DNA of 64,000 nt. It comes from Trichopria drosophilae (taxonomy: Eukaryota > Arthropoda > Insecta > Hymenoptera > Diapriidae). The notes beneath the pieces are model-generated. The model was not told the origin of the DNA, made no database searches, and worked only from the letters and a program-made list of their open reading frames with translations. The stretch is from NCBI GenBank assembly GCA_030407085.1, contig CM059584.1, forward strand, positions 64,622,001 through 64,686,000, in the 5' to 3' direction. Made by a program: the position numbers and the translations under genes. Shown piece by piece: positions 1-10,309 of the stretch (position 1 is the stretch's first letter; each line of letters starts with the position of its first letter).

Positions 1-365
1 TTCCTGAATCAATGATGTACTGCGGATAGTATTAGGGACGCTGTTATTGTCACTAACACCGGTGTGGCATAAATAAGCACCATTACCAGCACAAGTCAAA
101 TATTCTTCTTAGATGTAGTAAAAACTCGAGGTCATCCGCGTAGTAAAAAAAGTAAGGGGTGAAAACAAGTACACGTGGAAAACAAAAGCTCCGAAAAGAA
201 GATCAGGTATATTTCATTAAAATTATAAGGCATTTACATCAAAGTGGTATTTATATAAAGAAATTGAATAAGTATTCTTGGAATAATGATGAGTTCACGC
301 CGCGTGTTTACATTTGCTGAGAGTCTTCTTATAGTCGTATACAAATCTATAACGATATTTCTATT
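1..365. other. No recognisable gene; probable decayed 5' part of the piggyBac copy
   Basis: Both strands are closed by stops at short intervals and I recognise no domain. The position immediately upstream of the transposase core suggests this was once the N-terminal third of the piggyBac reading frame, but nothing in the sequence proves it. Confidence 0.4.
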
Positions 366-1638
366 TTGTCTAATTTTGCAAATCAAAACAAAATATACAT
401 GAGTGCTTCAATCCAGAAGATGTGTTATGTCAAGAGCACAGGATTTGACGATAAGCTTACGCGGAATAAAGCAGATCAATTTTCTGCTATACGTCAAATA
501 TGGAAATGTTTATTAAAAATTGCCCGCAATACTATGAGCCTCAAAATCACTGCACAGTTGACGAGCAGCTTCTTGGTTTTCGAGGACGATGCGCGTTTCG
601 AATATTTATGAATTCAAAGCATGATATGTACGGGTTGAAAATAGTAGCTCTAAATGATGCGACAACTTCATATTTGGTAATAAGTTTTATATAAATTTTA
701 AAATTTGAAATCGTTTTTTCCAGTAATTATTATGTTTTTCACTAATTTTTCTTATTTTTAGATGTATGATACTCCATATAGTGGAAAAGCAGAACTTCGC
801 GATAAAAATAAAACTGTTCCGGAGAACGTATTTCGAATGGTCACTACTCCAATACATGGAACCAATAGAACAGTGTCATGTGATAATTGGTTCACATCCA
901 TACCACTAATAGAATGTATGCTTCAAGATCCGTACAATATGGCCATTACGGGACCTGTCCGAATGAATAAAAGAGAAGTGCCGGAAGAAATGAAAGTAGC
1001 TAGCAAGGATCCACCAGATACAAAGTTTTGTTTCTCTCGCGATATTACTCTTTTATCTCACACGCCTAAACGACATAAATTTGTTCTAGTTGCTTCATCA
1101 TATTCCAGATCTACTACTATTAGTAGTAATAGGAAACCCAAAATAATTTTGCATTATAATGTAACAAAAGGAGGCACAGACTCCTTTGAAAAATTGTGCC
1201 ATTCATTCACGGGTTCTAGGGCTACGTGTGGGTGCCCGCTGCGCTTTCTATTTGGTATGCTGGATCAAGCAATAGTGAATGCAAGGATTCTATTACAATC
1301 TAAATGCGTGAATGAGCAAAATAACGCGAATGTAACTGCACAGTATTGTTTGGAGACCATTACATATCATCTTGTATAGCCGTACTTAGAAGAAAGATAC
1401 ATAATGCTATCATTACGTCAAGACCTAAAACTCGGTATAGCAGCTATTCTAAACAAAGACATTCAACGTGAATATGTAAACGATAATTAACGCCTGTCAT
1501 TACCAACTAAGCGTTGTTGTGAACTTTGCAAACATACCAGTGATCGAAAAATGTAAAACTACCTGCTCGTCCTGCGAACGTTCTATGTGCGTCGAACACT
1601 GGTAGTTCTTATGCGTAGATTGTGCGTGTCAAGATTGA
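366..1638 (+). pseudogene. piggyBac transposase (DDE_Tnp_1_7 type), frameshifted, with an intron-like gap
   Basis: Three blocks match the order of a piggyBac transposase. At 366-500 there is FDDKLTRNKADQF followed by IRQIW. After a frameshift near 500 the reading continues with TVDEQLLGFRGRC, containing a conserved Asp of the catalytic region, and ends at SYL (676). The reading resumes at 762 with MYDTPYSGK, then DNWFTS, then YNVTKGGTDSFEK, then FGMLDQAIVNARI, and stops at 1379. The gap 677-761 begins GT, ends AG after a T-rich tract and falls between codons, so it looks like an 85-bp phase-0 intron. Beyond the stop, 1512-1638 still encodes the C-terminal cysteine-rich finger (RCCELCKHTSDRK, then CSSCERSMCVEHW and CVDCACQ) in two frames with extra stops. 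The copy cannot make a full protein. Family assignment is firm; whether the intron is real or decay is inference. Confidence 0.85.
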
Positions 1639-2061
1639 AATTTAGGTATTTATTAATAAACAAAATATGTGGGTAAAAAATATGTATTTTATTTTTTTAA
1701 AGATTATGCATTTCATTCATCTAATTAATTCCTTTGTTAAAATGTAAACAATAGGCAAGATCGTAATCTGCAAAGTACGTCCAGAAAATTTCACTAAAAA
1801 ATATGAAAAATATAATAATAAGTTATGATTTTTTAAGTATTTATTAAAGTCATTTTCTGCTGTTTTTTTGTTGTAATTTTCTTTACTATGTTATATGCAA
1901 ACTTATGCAAATTGACCAACGGGGTCATAATTTGGGATGGTTGAACAACATCTCAGAATTTTTGTAACTTGCTACGGCTTCCTCTTGTAATACAGGATCG
2001 ATTTTAAGCATCGGGGTCCGGTAGACCCTTCGCATTTTTAGGAGGTGTAACCGGCGAAGGG
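366..2061 (+). mobile_element. piggyBac-family DNA transposon, degraded
   Basis: The element carries a broken transposase (366-1638) followed by about 400 bp of AT-rich sequence. Its likely right end is near 2061, where the strand reads CGAAGGG followed by TAAA, close to the TTAA target expected of piggyBac elements. A 15-nt imperfect palindrome, GGGTCCGGTAGACCC, lies just inside at 2014-2028. The same palindrome, reverse complemented, lies just inside a clear GAAGGG/TTAA end at 53769-53830, which supports reading both as ends of related piggyBac-type elements. The left end is not identified and may lie outside the window. Confidence 0.6.
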
Positions 2062-4328
2062 TAAATCAAATAATTTTATCTGTGAATTATGTTAAGGTTA
2101 TATTATAATGTGAGAATCTGAAGTGGCTAAAAATTCATTATTATTATTATTAATTTTATAGCCATTATCAAATGTTGATGTATTGGTCTCTGTTTAACAT
2201 TGGGTTGCAAATTATTCCGATCATCCGATTAACTTGCAATTTGTTACTCGGAGGTTTTCGGGGTCGCTGATAACGAATCGTTAGTCAGATTTTTGAAATT
2301 CAAAATGGCCCGTCCAATATAGCGAAAGGTACTTACAAACCAATATACGCTCTGAACTAATAGTTCTCTGTAAAATCAAGTTTCTTGTTCCTCTTTACGA
2401 ATATTTTACGAATATTATATGTAATTTGTTTATACCCAAATGATAAAAATGTAATAGTATACTTAAAGTTAAAAGTTTTATTAACAAAATTAAATTTACT
2501 ACAGGATGAGAACTTAATAATAAAATTTGTTTTTTTACATTTTACTAGTTTTGATAAGGCAATATAAATAAAATTAGTTTTTTAGCACATGAAATAATTT
2601 CTACGATAAATGAACCCCGAAGGGGTTTTCTCTGATAAATTTATTAATCCGAGCAGTAATCTGGGGTCTATGCAGCAATCTTTTCGCGAATAAATTAATA
2701 TTGCAAACAGGGAGTTCAGAAGATTTCTTGATCAATATATATTTTCTTTCAATTTTACAACTCCATTAATAGTGATTTTCGCGCAAACAATTTATTTTCG
2801 GTAATTACAAAATGAAAAAATGAATTGCATAATATAATTTCCGGTCTAACTTTCAGTAATGGTGTTTCTTTTATAAATGTATGAATCTAAGTCGTGATTT
2901 ATGGTCTATTCAATATCCTGCCCAGATACGTATTTGCAGTTTGAATTTGAAAAGACATTCCAAAAGATTTCGTGCCCAAGTAATGTTTTCTTTCACTGAC
3001 AACAGATTTCTGTCATCATAGTAACATGGGGTGGGCTATTGAATACCCGTAAAAACTTGGAATGTGTAATGAAAATATCCAATGGGGGTTATTTCTGTAT
3101 TACAATCTGAGGTTGTAACTGAATCAGTATTAGTTTTACATGAAAATATATTGATTTTTTGCTGCGATATGGACCACCATATTGCATAGCCTGGCAGAGT
3201 ACACATACGTGTATATTTTTGATTCGAAAAAAGATTGCAGAAGTTTTCGGTACTATGTAACATTTTCTTTCATAATTACAAAAATTATTTACGTACGTGA
3301 TATTATAGAATGGGTTATTGAATATCCAAAATGTTATATATTTCATATTATCAACAAAATGAGCCAATGAGACAATGTAGTCACTTTTCATCGAAACAGC
3401 CGAATCAAAAATTTTTGCATCAAAGCAACCACATTACATATTTTTAAGTATGTATATCGGCGTTTATCGGCTCAAAATTTCAGTGTCTTTCGTTGTTTAG
3501 TGGGTCAGGACCTAGAATATTTTTTCATATATAGTAGTTTAAGAGGTCTGGCCTGACGGGTCCCTCAAAATTAAATCAGGTTTTATTGTAATCTACGTTT
3601 GGTTGGGGCAGATTGGTTAGGATAGTTTTAGCCCCCCCCCCCCCGGGTTCGGCCTACCCTTCCTTCAGACAACCGTATTTATAGGGACAATATTGTTAAA
3701 ACATATCTGAGTGCTTACGGGTTCGGCCCTTTCAGAGTCTATTGAGAAGACTGTATATATTATATAAAATGCATTTAAATACAAATGAATGATTTTACTT
3801 TACTGAAGAATTAAAACTTTCTGATGAGAATTCCGATCTAATAATCATATTCATGTACTTACTTGTTAGTTTAATTACATTTTTGTTGTGTGACATTATC
3901 TTGAACCCAAACCTTATATTACACACAATCCAAGAAAACCAAAGACCATGTCAATAACATACTTTATCTTTTCCTTTGTCGCTGTTATTTAACTCAATTA
4001 TTTCGCACTTAGACAGTGCTCTCCGGCCAATTATCCATTTATAGTACATTGTCTCGTACTGTTTGGTTATTCCGAATCCCGAGGTATACCACAGTCCGCC
4101 TTGTTTATTTTCAGGTGGTATGACATTTTCAGTATTAATTTCAGTGGGAAACAATATTAAAATTTATTTTCGGAATTGTGTGAACCTTTCATTTGAAATT
4201 CTACAGAGCAAGTGTTTAAACAATAAATAAACATAAAATTTAAGCTTGGAAATGATAATAAATTATTACCGTTCTAAACAATTTTAAATGAGAACCTATT
4301 GCTGCCGTATAGTCCAATGTCAGAATTT
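2062..4328. other. AT-rich stretch without recognisable genes
   Basis: I see no coding region. Around 2255-2330 lies a short dispersed repeat of the type GGGGTCGCTGATAACGAAT, related to sequences near 29760, 31980 and 32105. A run of 13 C sits at 3632-3644. GGGTTCGGCC-type motifs recur at 3645 and 3719. Short reading frames on both strands (for example 3036-3391) show no domain and look like chance. Confidence 0.5.
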
Positions 4329-4350
4329 TCAATAGGGTAGATAAATATGT
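4329..4350. repeat. Target-site duplication, left copy (22 bp)
   Basis: Positions 4329-4350 are identical to 6526-6547 (core AATAGGGTAGATAAAT). The pair brackets a LINE whose 3' end faces the left copy, as expected for target-primed reverse transcription. Confidence 0.85.
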
Positions 4351-4441
4351 ATATATAAATATGCTTACAAGGCTTCCGTTTACATTTACTCTTACCTAAA
4401 AACATTCTTTTTAAACTAAACTTAACTGTACATATTCGCGC

Positions 4442-4470
4442 GCTCTCTCTCTCTCTTTCCTTCACGCTCT

Positions 4471-4537
<67 letters not shown>
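4442..4537. repeat. (CT)n microsatellite
   Basis: About 95 bp of nearly pure CT dinucleotide repeat, interrupted at 4457-4475, lies within the 3' region of the LINE. On the element's sense strand it reads (GA)n, so it may have grown from a purine-rich 3' untranslated region. Confidence 0.95.
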
Positions 4538-4541
<4 letters not shown>

Positions 4542-4559
4542 ATCCCTTTTCCGTTCTAT

Positions 4560-5395
4560 CGTTTTCATCCATTCATAACCCCTTCCATCCTCGTCTAGTA
4601 CCTCGAAGTTTCACCCCAGTTTCTCTGTAATGTACTCACATTCTGTTTTTAAATGTTCCACATCTTCCCTTCCCTTTCCACACAGTCGACATTTCCTGCC
4701 TTCCTCTCTTAACCAATATTTTTTCCCCTCTCTTCATTTCCGCACCTCCACCTTGCTATTTTTTCTGGCTCTTTTCCTCCTTTTCTTTTACTATTTCTTA
4801 TATACTCTTGTATCCTCTGCACCCTTACGTAATTTCTACACGATTTTGACCTCCTTATCAAATCTATATCTCTCTCCCTCATTTTTTTCCATTTATACTC
4901 TCCATACTGCTGCAAGCATATCTCACTCATGCCTCCTCTCCACATATAATCTATTCTCTCCACACTTTGTCTTGTCCAGGCTCCCATTTCACTTTCCCTT
5001 TCTTTTGTTCTTCTCTCTTGCATACTCAATATCCCAATCTCTCCACAGTAACTTTATTCCTCTATAACTCTTCCCTCATTATGTATCCTGGAGTCGTTCT
5101 TTCCAGCCCTAAAATCCACCTCAAATATTTATTTTGTATATCTTCCATTTCTTTCCATTCCTTATATCCCCGTATCTCTACTCCATAATACAATATTCCC
5201 TTCACTATACTATCAAATAACTTTAGCCTCCACCTCACATCCCCCTTAATTTTTCTCTCTCCACAGCTCCATACCTACCCCATTGCGACTCTAGCTTTTC
5301 TTATCACCTCTCTCTATCCTTTCACCTCCACTTCTCTCTATAATATATCCCAAATACTTATATGTTTTTACCTCTTCTAATCTATCTTCTCTCTA
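4560..5395 (-). pseudogene. LINE ORF2, C-terminal portion only
   Basis: Translated on the minus strand and allowing frameshifts, blocks appear in the order expected after the reverse transcriptase palm: VKTYKYLGYII, then VIRKARVAMG.VWSCGERK, RRL-type text reading LFDSIVKGILYYGVEI, then IQNKYLRWILGLERTTPGYI, and finally ARWRCGNEERGKN. This is the KYLGY...YGAEIWG...TPGY...RxRCGNEE pattern of the thumb and C-terminal region of insect two-ORF LINEs. Several stops and frameshifts break it. No endonuclease, QG-type or YADD motif is present upstream because the element is deleted there. Function is lost. Confidence 0.75.
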
Positions 5396-6136
5396 CCTAC
5401 TACATATGACTCCTCTATCTCAATCTTTCTCCCATTCATTCCTATCTCATTCAACAAAATTCACTATCTCTCTCGGTTTCTCATTTTCTCTCGCATGCAT
5501 TCCTTTTATTACAATGTTCTTTTTCTTCTTTCTTCTGTCCAATTCTTCCCATCGTCTCTTTACCACCATGAGTTCTTGTCTCACCTCATCCCTTTCTTTT
5601 TTCATTTCGTCACCTCTTTGCTTCAATTCTTTCTTAAACGCTTCCCATTCCTTTTTTCTTTACTTTCTTAATTCTTCAATTACACCTTGTCTAATTTCTT
5701 TCACTATCTCATCTTTCGTTTCTTTCATCAAATTTCTGATTTCTTCTCTGTCCATTTTTTCCTCTTCCCTTGCTTCAATAACTTTTTTCTGGATATCTTT
5801 CTTCTTCTTTATCTTTTGCTTCTCCCTTTCTTCCTCTTCACTTTCTCTATCATCTTCTCTATCTCTCTTTCCTTTCTCTCTTTCAAAGAAGTAGGACGCT
5901 ATGCTTACTGTACTGCCTACACTAAACTTTCTTAGTTTTTCAGCGTTTGTCGGCCGACCCCTACTTTTCTTTTGCTCGGTCTCTTTTACCACGTTCGCCT
6001 GCTGCTGCTTGTCGACTAGTTTCAAAGTCTCCGCTGGTGTCACCGTCCCACACTCAAAATTGCTCCCCTCTCCGATTAACCACCGCGTCGCCTTCTCAAG
6101 TGCCGACTCGCATTCACTCGCCCCCTTACTTTCCAT
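5395..6136 (-). pseudogene. LINE ORF1 (coiled-coil gag-like protein), truncated
   Basis: An ATG at 6136 opens a frame starting MESKGASECESALEKATRWL. It has a GRPTNAEKLRKF segment and a long highly charged stretch (residues about 85-155) predicted by eye to be coiled coil. A single in-frame TAA near 5658 interrupts it; the same frame continues with EELDRRKKKNIVIKGMHAREN, the start of the RRM-like nucleic-acid-binding part typical of these ORF1 proteins, and ends near 5430. The protein would bind element RNA in the family. Here it is broken by the stop and by the deletion that joins it to ORF2. Confidence 0.7.
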
Positions 6137-6525
6137 ACGCTCTTCGGCCGTTTCGATCTACTTTATCGGCCAAATCTTCCCTTTCGAAACAATTTCATTA
6201 CCTCCTTTTTCTACAGATGTCAGCACTTTTCCTCTACCACTACTGTCTACACCTGTGTCAGAGATTATAGGGTCTCTACCTGTATTCCCGTACACTTCCC
6301 ACGTAGAAATTTTGAGGTTAGGAAACCTGTCGAAAAAGATACCTTTCATCCAGATTTCACCAAGCAGTAAATCACCCGCCAACTTTGGACCACTATGGCA
6401 CTTTATCGCTTGCCCACCTGCAATGCAAAAAAAACGCCCGTGGGCACCAAATCAGCAGAAAATTTTATCTTATTCACTGGAGCAGAAAATTTAGGAAACT
6501 ATTTTCTACTCACCGGAAACGGAAG

Positions 6526-6547
6526 TCAATAGGGTAGATAAATATGT
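6526..6547. repeat. Target-site duplication, right copy (22 bp)
   Basis: Identical to 4329-4350; it adjoins the 5' end of the minus-strand LINE and shows that the 5' boundary of the insertion is at 6525. Confidence 0.85.
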
Positions 6548-6589
6548 TTAGGCAATTTATTTACTTGTAATCTATGCTTGTTTCTAATT

Positions 6590-6911
6590 CTATCTGAACA
6601 ATTGCATCAGCAAGGTGATCTCGCCATTGAGGTTGATTGATGCTTTTAGTCCTTTTAGGCGTATGAATACTTGTTTCCAATAATTTGAACCTACAAGAGT
6701 ACGTAATGATAAATGTAACATTTAATTCGGATAAACAAACGTAAGGAAAATAAATCTTACTTCTTAGTTTCTCTTGACTCTCGAATGAACTACTACAGTC
6801 ATGTGCATTTGATTCTCTTAGTATTTGATTTATCGACAATTCAGTTTTCACGCCTTGATATAAATGATCTACAATTTCTACATATTTAGAAAAAGTTATC
6901 TGTATAGACAT
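6590..6911 (-). CDS. Unidentified small two-exon reading frame
   Basis: An ATG at 6911 opens a frame starting MSIQITFSKYVEIVDHLYQG. It runs to 6761, where the strand reads GTAAG at 6760. A 70-nt gap (6760-6691) begins GT and ends TTGTAG. Removing it joins the frames in phase (151 + 101 nt), giving 83 residues ending LNGEITLLMQLFR and a TAG at 6590-6592. Unspliced, the frame also stays open for 116 residues, so splicing is a hypothesis. A further ATG at 7063 (MSFSGERTS followed by GTAATT) could be another upstream exon but I could not join it in frame. I do not recognise the protein. The LINE insertion lies immediately downstream of its 3' end. Confidence 0.35.
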
Positions 6912-8417
6912 TTACTAATATGCAGAAAGTTTTTAATACATATTGATTCGCCACGAAAATATTCGAAACGCAACCCCTTCCTTCCTGTAATATCAATGAA
7001 GAATACACGTATTTCTATTATAACAATAAAATTACCTGACGTTCTTTCTCCACTGAAACTCATTTCATAATAAAATGTACCTTTTTATAATGTCATATAA
7101 AATAAAATCTTGCACGAAAATAACAATATACTGGTGTATCCTTTAGTTGGAAATGCATACATATAGCGATCACCGGTATAGACTAAATAACTATAGCCAA
7201 TCGCATTTACTGCAGTGCAGTTCACGCTGAAATATGTCTGAGCACCAATGGTATATTGATTAGGAGAGGTAGATTCTCTAGCCTAATAAGGATTCCTTAA
7301 TGCGGGTGCATAATGCTAAATGGAAGTATGTTCTTTTCCGTGTGACATTTAGCAAGGGACTTTAAATAGGAATTTAATTTTGGAATATTTACATACATAC
7401 CTACATTGGTCTGATTTACCTGCTAACTTTATGCCATCTGTGGCAAATCGGCAAAGCTAATCATTATCTGATACATGACGACACAAACAAACAATTACAA
7501 TTTTACTACAGGTAATCGGCATCGTCAAAAATTAGTCGGCTATTTATGACAAAACACGCGCATCCAAGATGTTCATCTGGTCCTAATTCACTCCCTTGCC
7601 TAATTCACAATTATTACCTGTCCTAATTCACAATTTCTCCTTCGATCCTCTCCCCACTGTGGGTTGCTAGGATGAGAGGGAAACAAGCAAAACACAGGGT
7701 ACGCACATGCGCGAAGGCAAACTGGGAGCCTTGGAGGAGAAAAACGTGACATGGTGGGGTTATAGAAGTAACGTGAATTAGGAGAGCGGCAGCCATTTTC
7801 TAAAAACCCACCGCGGGAATTAGGACAGGGACTACTGTATTATTTTCCGGGAACGGTAACAGTCCGGAATTCGTATCTTCTCTCAGCAAGGATACTGAAT
7901 TATCCACTATGGAAATAAATTGACAAAGTTGTAGGGCCAGGTTCGAACAGGTCGCGATGTAAGGAACGTTCAGTTGACGATATAAAGATATTAACCACTT
8001 AACCATTGTGTTCCCTTTAGTTCATTTTTACGTAATAGCTATGTGGATTAACGGTTTTAACGATATTACATTCGACAATATTAACTTTACATCTCTACGT
8101 TAAAATTTATTCCTTTTAGTTTTTGATGCTCTATCCCCCTTCAAATTAGGTTTCATACTTTGCGTTACATGGTATATTAATAAATTTGGTTATACAAAGT
8201 CTGATACTATTGCAGATCAATTTAGCGGTTCTAATAACGATCTAGCGACCATTAGATTTCTAATTAACTCATAAACCAGAGTTGCAGTAGGCAAATATTT
8301 TACCATAGCTATAACAAAGGCGTCGATCAAGTCGTTTAATTACAAATATAACAGCAGTGCAAAAATATCATTTATGTCGAATTTGATGATCCAGAACTTA
8401 TTTTCCGGCCCTCTGTA
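6912..8417. other. AT-rich stretch, no gene recognised
   Basis: Apart from the possible extra 5' exon at 7036-7063 (minus), I see no coding signal. A slightly GC-richer patch at 7560-7860 contains repeated phrases of the kind CCTAATTCAC but no reading frame with a recognisable domain. It may be intron sequence of the gene whose last exon starts at 8681. Confidence 0.4.
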
Positions 8418-8570
8418 TACGCGAAAAGGTGAAAATGTGACTGAGTCGAGTCTGACAGTACTCTGTCCTGTCTCAACTCGACCAGCTCATGCTAAACCAC
8501 GACTGCTTCCCGTGAAAACAGTAGAGAGTACTCAGACTCGACTCAGTCATGTTTTCCTCTTTCCGTGTAC
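8418..8570. repeat. Inverted repeat (hairpin-forming, MITE-like)
   Basis: Two arms of about 48 nt, 8418-8466 and 8522-8570, are near reverse complements, centred on the shared core GACTGAGTCGAGTCTGA and its complement. About 55 nt separate them. The structure lies just upstream of the exon at 8681, so it is probably intronic. No target duplication was found at its edges. Confidence 0.7.
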
Positions 8571-8680
8571 TGGGCACTTTATGGATATATTTTATTAAAA
8601 TGTTACTATTATTTTTATTATCAGCGTAATTGAAGAATGTTCGAACATAATGACAATTCAATGACATTTCTGTTCAACAG

Positions 8681-9273
8681 GATCTCCTATGAAGAACGTT
8701 GACCTAGACTTACAATCGTATGCCATGAAGCGGTTCTCAGAAGACTTCATATTTTATTGGAGAATATTGCATGATAAACAGGAATTTGAGGGAGTAATGG
8801 TAGCAAATAACACGTCTTGGGTAGGTGTTGGGTGGAAACCCGATAATTTGTTGCCATTGTGTAAAGCCTATCCTGAAATCTCTGAAGTTCAAAAACCTTC
8901 AGAATCCTTATCACAGCTAAAAGTGACTACAGGCAAGAAGGATAACGAAAACAAATCGGAAATCGAATCGAAATTAGAAAATCAGCCACATAAGACATCT
9001 CACCAATCGCAACATTCATACGTACAGTCAGACATAAAGTTGGATCTAAAAACTAAAAATGCGACAACAGTAATTTATGAACCCATAATGATCTCAAAAC
9101 CTGAAACTGAACAAAAAAATTCTGAAGACAACACCGGAGAAAATAAGCAATTTGCGAAGGCCGATGTGACTTCTGTGACTTCTGCACCGAAAGAGGATGT
9201 CACGGTTCAAACAAGCGTGACTTATCGTATCAGTACGCACCATGGTAAGAATATGCTTAGCACGCAAGTGTAA
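8681..9273 (+). CDS. Terminal exon of a DOMON-domain gene (Skeletor-like)
   Basis: A T-rich tract ending TTCAACAG (8680) precedes the exon, which begins in codon phase with two nucleotides before SPMKNVDLDLQSY. Residues following contain FIFYWRILHD...FEGVMVANNTSWVGVGWKP, which fits the DOMON fold, a haem- or sugar-binding beta-sandwich found in Skeletor and related extracellular insect proteins. The rest, from about residue 75, is a low-complexity polar tail rich in S, T, K, E and Q without any membrane segment. TAA ends it at 9271-9273. Earlier exons, including the rest of the domain, are not visible in the window. The exon may represent an alternative 3' end. The Skeletor comparison is from memory of the family; the DOMON call is moderately secure. 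Confidence 0.55.
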
Positions 9274-9341
9274 AATGAGATTATTTCGATATTTGTAAAA
9301 TAGCCTAATCAATTTCGAAAGTAGCCAAAGTATTTTCCTAG

Positions 9342-9347
9342 AATAAA
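9342..9347 (+). terminator. Polyadenylation signal AATAAA
   Basis: A canonical hexamer 69 bp after the stop codon of the DOMON exon, which supports this being the last exon of that transcript. Confidence 0.5.
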
Positions 9348-9600
9348 GATACTATTACATAAAGTTAGAGTTTGAGTATATTAAACTTATATTAAATATC
9401 TAGTTCTTTATGCAAAGTATTTTTTTTTACTATAATATTTTACTATTATATCATAAATATAGTCTATAAGCGATTTTTTATATTCTTCAAAATATTATTC
9501 TCCTGATGGATACCGCGATTGTTAGCCATTTCATCAAGACGATGTTTAATAGATTACCTTGTTTTGTCCCACCCATCCACCACTAGAGTTGGGCGCGGAT
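9348..9600. other. AT-rich intergenic sequence
   Basis: No coding signal. Base composition shifts abruptly to GC-rich just after this interval, marking the start of the R2-like element remains. Confidence 0.4.
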
Positions 9601-10309
9601 AAATAAACAAATGTTTGCCCAGGAGGAAAAACCTACCTGGGCATATAAATAACAGGTAGGGGGTAAATAGAAACTCCGCTGTTCGCGCTATGTTGGTAAT
9701 CTGTCCTCCGGTGGGGCGTCGATGGCATATTATCCCTCGGCGCTCCATCGGCTAGACGGGACGGTTGTCGAACTCTCTCCCTCCTCCGTCCTGCACGCTT
9801 ATAGCGTGCATAATACAAGATAATTTGCCGGTCGCAGTTGTTTGGGGAAATCCCTCGCTTCTGCGGCCAACACGTCAGAATATTAAAATTTTGTAGGCGG
9901 GCAATTCCCCCTGCACGTTCCCTTTATTTAAATGTTAACACGGTCGCTGGGCAGTTTAGATTGTATAACCCAATATCTACCAGCAACCCTCGTCAACCGG
10001 GGGAGGTTGAAATCTCCGTCCATCCCCCGGTTCAAAATGAAAATCTGTCGCCATCACAGGAATTTTGCTAATAATTTTACCTGTGCCAACTTGTCAGTTA
10101 TTAAAATAAGACGGGTAGCTTCTCGGCCGACCAGTCACCAGACAGAACAAACAAAATGCAAAAAAAAAGAACAAAAGAAAAAGGAAAAGGCCAGGGAAAG
10201 GAAAAGTACTGGGCTCAATTGGGGATGACTGCATACCCCGCCAACTGCGGGTGATATAGACCGTGCGCCAGGGCTTGCGGTGTTATACTGGCGCACGCCC
10301 GAGACATGT

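Larger units (their letters stand above)
4351..6525 (-). mobile_element. Internally deleted non-LTR retrotransposon (two-ORF, R1/Jockey-like group)
   Basis: The element is bounded by a perfect 22-bp duplication (4329-4350 and 6526-6547), so both termini are known. Read on the minus strand it has a 5' leader (6525-6137), ORF1 (6136 to about 5400), then directly the C-terminal part of ORF2 (about 5395-4560), a CT/GA-rich 3' region and a short 3' tail ending in an AT-rich run at 4351-4370. The C-terminal half of ORF1, the endonuclease and nearly all of the reverse transcriptase are missing, so a single internal deletion between ORF1 and ORF2 is the simplest reading. At 2.2 kb it is non-autonomous. 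Clade placement within the R1/Jockey group is tentative. Confidence 0.8.

Noticed and set aside
4630..6494. Several plus-strand frames of 80-200 codons rich in Ser, Phe and Leu
   Set aside because: They are antisense shadows of the purine-rich LINE ORF1/ORF2 remains on the minus strand.
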